Assembly (NCBI GenBank): GCA_947626395.1
Contig: CANQRU010000027.1
Location: 1 to 47,780 of the forward strand
Source: an uncultured Lachnospiraceae bacterium
GTDB taxonomy: Bacteria; Bacillota; Clostridia; Lachnospirales; Lachnospiraceae
DNA: 47,780 nt
Reading direction: 5' to 3'
Shown here: in pieces, positions 42,497 through 47,780 of the stretch
Position numbering within the stretch: position 1 is the first letter of the stretch
Layout: each line of letters starts with the position of its first letter
The notes under the pieces: model-generated
Databases searched by the model: none
Told to the model about the DNA's origin: nothing
What the model saw: the letters and a program-made list of their open reading frames with translations, nothing else
Translations under genes and position numbers: made by a program

Positions 42497-43074
42497 TGAA
42501 ACTGCTGGAGCTTATGAAATATCGCCGCTCTATCCGAAAGTATCAGGACAGGCAAATTTCCCGTGAAGATATGGAAACCATCATCGAGGCGGGGACTTAT
42601 GCGCCAAACGCCGGAGGCGGCCAGCGCAGTATCATCGTGGGCATCCGAAACGCCGGACTCGCGGAAAAAATCGGCAGGCTGAACGTCGCCCGGTTTGACC
42701 GTTCAAGGCTGTCCGGCAGCTATGTTTCCACCGAGCAGCCCAGCATTATCGACGACCCGACCATGAAAAGTGGATTCTATGGCGCTCCCTCCGTCTGCGT
42801 TGTTTTCGCCATGAAGAATTTTCTTTACAGCATCCCGGACGCCTTTTGCTGTGCCGAGAACATGGTGCTGATGGCAACGGAGCTTGGCATTTCCTCCTGC
42901 ATTATCGCAAGGGGTGAGGAAACTTTTGATAACGAGATCGGTGCGGTGCTTCTCCGGGAGTGGAACATCCCCGAAAACTATATTGCACGCTGCTTTGTCC
43001 TTTTGGGCTATTGCGAGGGGGAATATCCGAAAGAAAAACCGCGCAAAGAAAACAGGGGCAGGATCATTGAATAA
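42496..43074 (+). CDS. Nitroreductase-family flavoprotein 1
   Basis: A 192-residue nitroreductase-fold protein. The FMN-phosphate motif is KYRRSIRKYQ near residue 8-17, with APNAGGGQRS where typical members have APSGGNxQP, and MVLMATELGISSCIIARGEE in the dimer-interface/FMN region. FMN is the expected cofactor, with NAD(P)H or an Fe-S protein as reductant. Its start overlaps the radical SAM stop (TAATG), giving tight translational coupling. It belongs to a run of three nitroreductase-type genes that are clearly not close copies of one another. Substrate unknown. Confidence 0.9.
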   Translation: MKLLELMKYRRSIRKYQDRQISREDMETIIEAGTYAPNAGGGQRSIIVGIRNAGLAEKIGRLNVARFDRSRLSGSYVSTEQPSIIDDPTMKSGFYGAPSVCVVFAMKNFLYSIPDAFCCAENMVLMATELGISSCIIARGEETFDNEIGAVLLREWNIPENYIARCFVLLGYCEGEYPKEKPRKENRGRIIE

Positions 43075-43102
43075 GTACAGCAGAAAAATATGAGGTAAGT
43101 CT

Positions 43103-43987
43103 ATGGGAATGGAAGAAAAGACCCGTTTTGAACTGGACAAGTCAAAATGTATCAAGTGCGGGAACTGCATAAATGTCTGTTCCGGCATGGTATTAGAGGC
43201 CGGACAGGATGGATACCCGGTCATGAAGCCCTTTGAGCGTTTTGGATGGCGCGGTTGCTGGCGCTGTGAGCATTGTCTGGCCGTATGCCCCGCAGGAGCA
43301 ATATCCATTTTCGGAAAGAAGCCGGAAAATTCCCTGCCGCCCCCGCCGCTTGAAATGGGCGACTATATGGAGCAGTTGGTGGTGAATCGCCGTTCATGCA
43401 GAAGGTACTTAGATAAAAACGTCTCGCCCGACGTGATCAGCCGGATATTGAAAGCGATGGAATCCGCCCCTACCGGCGGAAATTCCTGCGGCGTGGAATA
43501 TACGGTCATTGACGATAAGGAAAGGACGCGGGAGATTTGGAGCGCGGCATATCCTGTCATGGAGCAGAGCGCCAAAAGGCGCAACTACACTTCCAGCTTC
43601 AGCGATTTTTACTACTCGAAGATGAAGCAGTCGGAAAAAACGGTCAGAAAAGGCGATTTACTGTTTTGCGGAGCGCCGCACCTGTTTATCGCTCATGAAA
43701 GATGCGTGGGAAAATGGGCGGAGGACAGCAAGGTGAACTGCAACCTTGCCACCGCCTATTTTGAACTGCTTGCAAATGCCTTTGGATTGGGCACGGTTAT
43801 TATGAGTTACCCCGCTGATGTTTTGCAGGAGCTTGCCCCAGCTGCCAGGGAAATGCTGAATATCCCGGCAGACCATTACATGAACCTAATCGTCGGTTTC
43901 GGATACCCGGAAATCCGCTATGCGCGAGGCGTTCAAAAGGAGCGCGGCGGCAAAATCCACCGATGGACGCAAAGGAAAAGCCGGTAA
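43103..43987 (+). CDS. Ferredoxin-nitroreductase fusion
   Basis: A 294-residue protein with an N-terminal two-[4Fe-4S] domain: CIKCGNCINVC from residue 16 and CWRCEHCLAVCP from residue 52. A Pro-rich linker (SLPPPPLEMGDY) leads to a nitroreductase domain, with NRRSCRRYLDKNV, APTGGNSCGVE and LANAFGLGTVIMSYP. Such fusions pass electrons from ferredoxin-type carriers to FMN. Cysteine occurs inside both normally conserved FMN motifs (RRSCRRY, GGNSCG), which is uncommon. It lies 28 bases after nitroreductase 1. GAGGT precedes the ATG. Confidence 0.92.
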   Translation: MGMEEKTRFELDKSKCIKCGNCINVCSGMVLEAGQDGYPVMKPFERFGWRGCWRCEHCLAVCPAGAISIFGKKPENSLPPPPLEMGDYMEQLVVNRRSCRRYLDKNVSPDVISRILKAMESAPTGGNSCGVEYTVIDDKERTREIWSAAYPVMEQSAKRRNYTSSFSDFYYSKMKQSEKTVRKGDLLFCGAPHLFIAHERCVGKWAEDSKVNCNLATAYFELLANAFGLGTVIMSYPADVLQELAPAAREMLNIPADHYMNLIVGFGYPEIRYARGVQKERGGKIHRWTQRKSR

Positions 43988-44005
43988 GGATATAGGAGGA
44001 CGAAT

Positions 44006-44611
44006 ATGGACTTTATGGATATTTCAAAGAAGCGGATCACTGTCCGGCAATTTTCCCGGACGCCCGTTGAGGAAGAAAAGATACAGAAAATTCTGGAGGC
44101 CGGTCGCTGGTCGCCCACGGCTGTCAATGGGCAGCCGCAGAGAATCCTGGTGCTGAATACGCCGGAGAGCCTTGCAAAAGTACGGGAGTTCTGCTCTTTT
44201 GGTTACGATCAGAAATATGTCGATCTGGCAAAGGAATGTGACGACAAGGATAACGGCAAAGTCAATTTCTATTATGGCGCGCCTTTTGTCCTGTTTGTTT
44301 CCTACGATAAAACCGCCTGCTGGACGCATCCACAAAGCGGAGAAAGCAGCGGCGCAACGGACGCCACGATTGTTGCCACCCACATGATGCTGGAGGCGGC
44401 GAGTATTGACCTCGGAACCGTATGGATCAGCTATTTTGACAAAGCAAAGGCACAGGAACTGCTGCGCCTGCCGGAAACATGGGAACCGGTTTGTATGCTC
44501 TATATCGGCTATCCGGCAGAGGACTTCAAGCCGAATCCGCGTTTGAGCGGACACAGAAAGCCGCTTTCCGAAACCTGTTTTTACAATACGATTCCCTCAA
44601 CGGAGGAATAA
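44006..44611 (+). CDS. Nitroreductase-family flavoprotein 3
   Basis: A 201-residue nitroreductase with KRITVRQFSRTPVEEEKI as the N-terminal FMN motif, SPTAVNGQPQRILV as the second, and THMMLEAASIDLGTVWISYF near the C-terminal side. It resembles the group often annotated as 'nitroreductase family protein' next to radical SAM or Fe-S genes. A TAGGAGG-type ribosome binding site lies 5-6 bases upstream. It is the third nitroreductase of the operon, 18 bases after the fusion gene. Substrate unknown. Confidence 0.92.
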   Translation: MDFMDISKKRITVRQFSRTPVEEEKIQKILEAGRWSPTAVNGQPQRILVLNTPESLAKVREFCSFGYDQKYVDLAKECDDKDNGKVNFYYGAPFVLFVSYDKTACWTHPQSGESSGATDATIVATHMMLEAASIDLGTVWISYFDKAKAQELLRLPETWEPVCMLYIGYPAEDFKPNPRLSGHRKPLSETCFYNTIPSTEE

Positions 44612-44612
44612 C

Positions 44613-45239
44613 ATGGACGCACAAACTTGTCTCAAAAAATTAGAATATGTCGGCGTACTGGCTTTTGCCACGGTGGACAAGAACGGCGCGCCGCAGATAC
44701 GCAATATCTCTGCCATTCACTATGAGCCGGACAGAATGATTTTCTTCACCGCAAAGGGAAAAGCCTTTTGTGAGGAGCTTCTGACCGATGGCCGTGTGCA
44801 GGTGCTGGGCTACACCAAGTATAAAGAAATGATCCGCCTGTCCGCAAAGGCGGTTTCTGTCCCGGAGGACGAACAGGAGAAGTGGATCGACACGATTTTT
44901 GCGGAACAGCCCTATCTCTCCAATGTCTATCCCCGTGACACCCGAAAGCTGGCGGGGATCGTCTTTGAGATTAGGGACGCGGAAGTCGAATATTTCAACC
45001 TCGGCGTCAACCCGATTTTTCGGGAGAGCTACACCATCGGCGCGGGAAACCTCACCCAAAAGGGATATGTCATTTCCGAAAAATGTATCGGCTGCGGCAA
45101 GTGTTTGAAGAACTGCCCCCAGCGGTGCATTGAGCCGGGAAAGCCCTACCACATTCAGCAGAATCACTGCTTACACTGCGGGAATTGCTTTGCGGTCTGC
45201 CCGGTAAAGGCGGTAGAAAAAATAAGATATAAGAAATAA
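44613..45239 (+). CDS. PNPOx-like flavoprotein with C-terminal two-[4Fe-4S] domain
   Basis: A 208-residue protein. Residues ~1-130 form a split-barrel pyridoxamine-5'-phosphate-oxidase-like FMN domain (VGVLAFATVDKNGAPQIRNI, then MIFFTAKGKAFCEEL). Residues ~155-205 form a ferredoxin module with CIGCGKCLKNCPQRC and CLHCGNCFAVCP. The combination suggests an electron carrier or reductase linked to the nitroreductases upstream. The ribosome binding site GGAGG lies within the end of the previous gene. Its stop lies only three bases from the stop of the convergent XRE-cupin gene, and I see no terminator in that space. Confidence 0.92.
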   Translation: MDAQTCLKKLEYVGVLAFATVDKNGAPQIRNISAIHYEPDRMIFFTAKGKAFCEELLTDGRVQVLGYTKYKEMIRLSAKAVSVPEDEQEKWIDTIFAEQPYLSNVYPRDTRKLAGIVFEIRDAEVEYFNLGVNPIFRESYTIGAGNLTQKGYVISEKCIGCGKCLKNCPQRCIEPGKPYHIQQNHCLHCGNCFAVCPVKAVEKIRYKK

Positions 45240-45242
45240 AAA

Positions 45243-45785
45243 CTAAATATAGTAAATCAAAAGCACCATTTTGACGGTCCGGTCTGTTTTGTTACGATAG
45301 CAATGCGCGGCAGACGCATCAAAAAACAGGGCGTCATCTTTTTCGAGCAGGTATTCTTTTTCATTTACTTCGAGAATGGCCTGCCCTTCGATTACCATAA
45401 TGTATTCAGAACTGTTTGTGGAATGTCCAATTGAGGGATGCACGCAGCCGGGTTCCATCTCGATTTGGTACATTTCAAAATTGCGGTACTGATCCTTCGG
45501 ATAGTAACTGAAAATATGATATTTTTTCTCCACCTGTTCATGAATAGCTGCCTTTTTCACATGGACAGCATGGGTTTCCGGTAATTCCATGAGGCTGGTG
45601 TATGGAAGCTGCAAGGCCCCCGTGATTTTCCATATCGTGTTGATTGTCGGGTTGGAATCCCCTTTTTCTATCTGGGAAAGCACTACTTTGCTGACACCCG
45701 CACTTTCGGCCAACTGGCCCAGGCTTAGTTTGCGTTCTTCCCGGATTCGTTTTAGGTTATAGGCAATGATTTCACTGATTTCCAT
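45243..45785 (-). CDS. XRE-family regulator with cupin domain
   Basis: A 180-residue regulator: N-terminal helix-turn-helix (residues ~9-62, LKRIREERKLSLGQLAESAG, VSKVVLSQIEKGDSNPTINT) and C-terminal cupin_2 barrel (~105-178, SSEYIMVIEGQAILEVNEKE, DALFFDASAAHCYRN). This class often regulates adjacent transport or amino-acid genes in response to a small ligand bound in the cupin. It is divergent from azlC/azlD, with a symmetric operator in the shared promoter region, so it is the likely regulator of that pair. AGGAGGGG precedes the ATG. Confidence 0.93.
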   Translation of the reverse strand: MEISEIIAYNLKRIREERKLSLGQLAESAGVSKVVLSQIEKGDSNPTINTIWKITGALQLPYTSLMELPETHAVHVKKAAIHEQVEKKYHIFSYYPKDQYRNFEMYQIEMEPGCVHPSIGHSTNSSEYIMVIEGQAILEVNEKEYLLEKDDALFFDASAAHCYRNKTDRTVKMVLLIYYI

Positions 45786-45814
45786 AGCCCCTCCTGTTAA
45801 TTTTAATTTTCATC

Positions 45815-45867
45815 TTGTAATTTATATCTTACTGTGCTATACTCTGGCTGTAAGACTTATTTTACAA
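45815..45867. promoter_or_regulatory. azlC promoter with symmetric four-box operator
   Basis: The plus-strand promoter is TTGTAA (45815-45820), 17-base spacer, TATACT (45838-45843). Around it are four boxes in mirror order: TTGTAA (45815-45820), TCTTAC (45827-45832), GTAAGA (45850-45855) and TTACAA (45862-45867), with six bases inside each arm and 17 between the arms. This is a likely binding site for the XRE-cupin regulator. Confidence 0.75.
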
Positions 45868-45900
45868 TATGTTCGTTAAAATATCAAGATGGAGGCTGCT

Positions 45901-46599
45901 ATGATTTTCAGAACACTTAGGAAGGCATTTCCCTATACCATTCCAATTTTCGCGGGCTTTTGGTTTTTAGGGCTTGCTTATGGGATATACATGAATGTTT
46001 CCGGCTTTTCATTTGTCTATCCCATGGTTATGAGCCTGATTATTTTTGGCGGATCGCTGGAATTTGTTGCCGTGGAAATGCTGCTCAGTCCATTTGCCCC
46101 GGTGCAGGTATTTATCATGACTCTGCTGATTCAGGCGCGTCATTTGTTCTATGGCCTTTCCATGCTGGATAAATTCAAGGGTATGGGTTGGAAAAAGTAC
46201 TATCTGATTTTCGGGATGTGTGACGAAACCTTTTCAATCAATTATACTGCGGATATTCCCGAAGATGTGGACAGAGGATGGTTCATGTTCTTTGTGACAG
46301 CGCTCAATCATTTTTACTGGTTCTCCGGTGCAACGATTGGCGGGCTTATTGGTTCACACCTCCACTTCAACACGGAAGGAATCAGCTTTGTTATGACAGC
46401 TATGTTTGTCGTCATTTTCCTGGAGCAATGGCTGAAAGAAAAGCGGCATATCTCCGCATATATCGGCCTTGGGGTCTCTGCTGTTTGCCTGATCGTGTTT
46501 GGGCCCGATTCCTTTATGATACCAACCATGATAGCTATTCTGTCCGTGTTGGCAATTTTACGCAAACCGCTCGAAAAACAGGAGGTGACAGAGAAATGA
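45901..46599 (+). CDS. azlC: AzlC-family branched-chain amino acid exporter subunit
   Basis: A 232-residue membrane protein of the AzlC family, which with AzlD exports branched-chain amino acids and analogues (BrnFE in Corynebacterium, AzlCD in Bacillus). Features include [20 protein letters not shown] near the N-terminus, [29 protein letters not shown] and [14 protein letters not shown] choose the ATG at 45901-45903 because GGAGG lies five bases upstream; an earlier ATG at 45889 overlaps that site. Its stop overlaps the azlD start as ATGA. Confidence 0.94.
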   Translation: MIFRTLRKAFPYTIPIFAGFWFLGLAYGIYMNVSGFSFVYPMVMSLIIFGGSLEFVAVEMLLSPFAPVQVFIMTLLIQARHLFYGLSMLDKFKGMGWKKYYLIFGMCDETFSINYTADIPEDVDRGWFMFFVTALNHFYWFSGATIGGLIGSHLHFNTEGISFVMTAMFVVIFLEQWLKEKRHISAYIGLGVSAVCLIVFGPDSFMIPTMIAILSVLAILRKPLEKQEVTEK

Positions 46600-46925
46600 C
46601 AGTAACGCAGCAAATGGTAACGATTGGTCTGTGTGTTCTTGGAACCATGCTTACAAGGTTTCTTCCGTTTATTGTATTTTCAGAAAACCGGGAAACACCC
46701 TCGTTTATACAATATATTGGCAAATACCTTCCTTCCGCTGTTTTCGGTATGCTCGTGATTTATTGTTTGAAAGATGTCAGTATTTTTCAGGGAACGCATG
46801 GCTTGCCGGAGTTTTTATCAATCGCTGTAACTGCGATGTTACATTTATGGAAACGTCAAATGCTTTTGTCGATTGCCGGTGGAACCGTATGCTATATGCT
46901 TCTTCTTCATTTTGTATTTATTTGA
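46596..46925 (+). CDS. azlD: AzlD-family branched-chain amino acid exporter subunit
   Basis: A 109-residue small membrane subunit with about three to four helices: [20 protein letters not shown] at the N-terminus, [20 protein letters not shown] in the middle and a C-terminal hydrophobic stretch. The TRFLPF motif is characteristic of AzlD. It is coupled to azlC by a four-base overlap with AGGAGG inside the azlC end. After the stop, 79 bases without a gene lead to the convergent sigma-like gene. Confidence 0.93.
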   Translation: MTVTQQMVTIGLCVLGTMLTRFLPFIVFSENRETPSFIQYIGKYLPSAVFGMLVIYCLKDVSIFQGTHGLPEFLSIAVTAMLHLWKRQMLLSIAGGTVCYMLLLHFVFI

Positions 46926-47004
46926 GTTATCATAAAAAACATATTTACTACAGTGACTTACTTTCGAGCAACACATATTCTGGAGCGGAGGCACGGCATC
47001 CCTG

Positions 47005-47780
47005 CTACCGTTCAAACGCAATCAGGGTTTCTTTTGGCAGCTTCTCCACTCCGCAGCCAAGCAAAAATTCTATTGCCCTTTTTGCGAAAATGTTTGTCAC
47101 CGTCGTATCCCAATCGGCCAGCCGGACGATCTTTGCTGTGCCGCTCTCAATGTCAAATTGAATCTCGCCCCACTCGCCGTCGCAGTCTGCCTGATACTCG
47201 TAGACTGCGGCGGCGATTTTCTTTTTCCGGCTGGTTTTGGATTTCTGTCTGAGCCGGATCGCGTGAAGCGCACCGGCCTCCACCAGCAGGACGGTCAGCT
47301 TCTCCACAGCCCGCCGGTATGCCCTCTCTGCTCCGCTGGCAGAACTGCCCTCAAACATCACCGCCAAATCCTCGAATGACCTGCGCCGCGACAATGGGCT
47401 GACCCGCCCGCAGGTCATGCAGACGGCGTTGCGTTCCTCCAGCAGCCGCTGCTCCCGGTAGCTCAGTTTCCCAAATGCCGTCTGCACGGCTTCGGCTTGT
47501 ATGCCATTCCAAAGGATGGCGGTATAGTCCCAGGAATCGTCCCGTGTCACATCCTCGCCGGTTTCTTCCGCGTCCTCGTCCTGCACAGCGGCATAGAACG
47601 GAACCTGACTTCGGTTAAACCGCGCCACGGCCAGATACTGCTCCGCCGTTTCCTCAGAGCATCCTTCCTGCTCCGCATACAGTGCAGCCGCCGCTTTCCT
47701 GTCGCCGGATTGGTTGTAGAGCCACGCGATGCCGCGCACATTTTTGTATTCGTCCAGCGAGGAAAAGGAGCCGCTTTCTT
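47005..47780 (-). CDS. Sigma-70-like protein of conjugative-element type (5' end beyond window)
   Basis: The reading frame stays open to the right edge, so the N-terminus is missing; at least 258 residues are encoded. A region-4-like helix-turn-helix is visible (AFGKLSYREQRLLEERNAVC, then RRSFEDLAVMFEGSSASGAE, RAYRRAVEKLTVLL), preceded by an acidic region. The C-terminal ~90 residues (IAAAVYEYQADCDGEWGEIQ, DIESGTAKIVRLADWDTTVT) are an additional domain I cannot name. Proteins of this look occur in integrative conjugative elements of Clostridia, where sigma-like genes sit next to recombination or transfer modules. The assignment to an element is by recall of similar sequences, not by a search. 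Confidence 0.7.
   Translation of the reverse strand, partial: ESGSFSSLDEYKNVRGIAWLYNQSGDRKAAAALYAEQEGCSEETAEQYLAVARFNRSQVPFYAAVQDEDAEETGEDVTRDDSWDYTAILWNGIQAEAVQTAFGKLSYREQRLLEERNAVCMTCGRVSPLSRRRSFEDLAVMFEGSSASGAERAYRRAVEKLTVLLVEAGALHAIRLRQKSKTSRKKKIAAAVYEYQADCDGEWGEIQFDIESGTAKIVRLADWDTTVTNIFAKRAIEFLLGCGVEKLPKETLIAFER

Noticed and set aside
46278-46925. 215-codon frame covering azlD plus upstream sequence
   Set aside because: The upstream part overlaps azlC in another frame. The AzlD family length and AGGAGG site place the start at 46596.

Overview
The window looks like the chromosome of a strictly anaerobic gut Firmicute of the Lachnospiraceae type. The signs are the Thr/Ala-rich lipoprotein linker on a solute-binding protein, LplB/YtcP-type sugar permeases paired with a detached MsmK/UgpC-like ATPase, FtsEX with a CtpB-like protease, Rpn-type nucleases, a Bacillus-type LexA box, and consistently strong GGAGG ribosome binding sites. 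The species cannot be fixed from this sequence. Most of the DNA is GC-rich, with a visibly AT-rich accessory patch at 847-3370 and an element-derived stretch from about 39600 to the right end.

Layout. 21-3223: a LytTR response regulator, then an accessory patch with a Schlafen/AlbA-type ATP-binding regulator, a broken cyclase-like gene and a SWIM zinc-finger protein. 3371-9847: guaA, uvrA with a perfect SOS box over its promoter, and a cytosolic sulfatase. 9954-14325: an L,D-transpeptidase, mscL and a two-gene sulfonate/nitrate-type ABC importer without a binding protein. 14458-23001: a carbohydrate locus with a ROK regulator (+) facing an operon (-) of two permeases, a lipoprotein binding protein, a second cytosolic sulfatase and a DUF4838 protein. 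It is probably for import and intracellular desulfation of a sulfated glycan, with energy supplied by the UgpC-like ATPase at 27857-28969. 23426-28969: CtpB-like protease, FtsX, FtsE, a PucR-type regulator and the shared ATPase. 29185-36893: YitT, CvfB-like RNA-binding protein, acyl-ACP thioesterase, tRNA-Gln(CUG), an ECF sigma factor, a cation diffusion facilitator, a VanZ-like protein and glucan phosphorylase. 37088-39506: two Rpn-family PD-(D/E)XK proteins with REP-like hairpins between them.

The most interesting part is 40525-45239. A HxlR-type, single-cysteine (probably thiol-sensing) regulator is divergent from a six-gene operon. The first gene encodes an 85-residue cysteine-repeat peptide with seven A-C-G-A/S motifs spaced 4, 13, 13, 4, 13 and 13 residues apart. 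A hairpin follows it, then a radical SAM/SPASM enzyme, a nitroreductase, a two-[4Fe-4S] ferredoxin-nitroreductase fusion, a third nitroreductase, and a PNPOx-like flavoprotein with a C-terminal two-[4Fe-4S] domain. The peptide/radical SAM pair matches what I remember as the computationally named 'ACGX' system, whose product and function are, to my knowledge, undetermined. The four flavin/Fe-S redox proteins, the redox-type repressor and the lack of any exporter or protease suggest an intracellular redox or thiol-related RiPP-like system.

Beyond it lie an XRE-cupin regulator divergent from an AzlC/AzlD pair, with a symmetric four-box operator between them, and a truncated sigma-70-like gene of the kind carried by conjugative elements. 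Together with gene remnants at 39717-40330, this suggests that the ACGX and AzlCD modules sit inside, or arrived with, an integrated mobile element.
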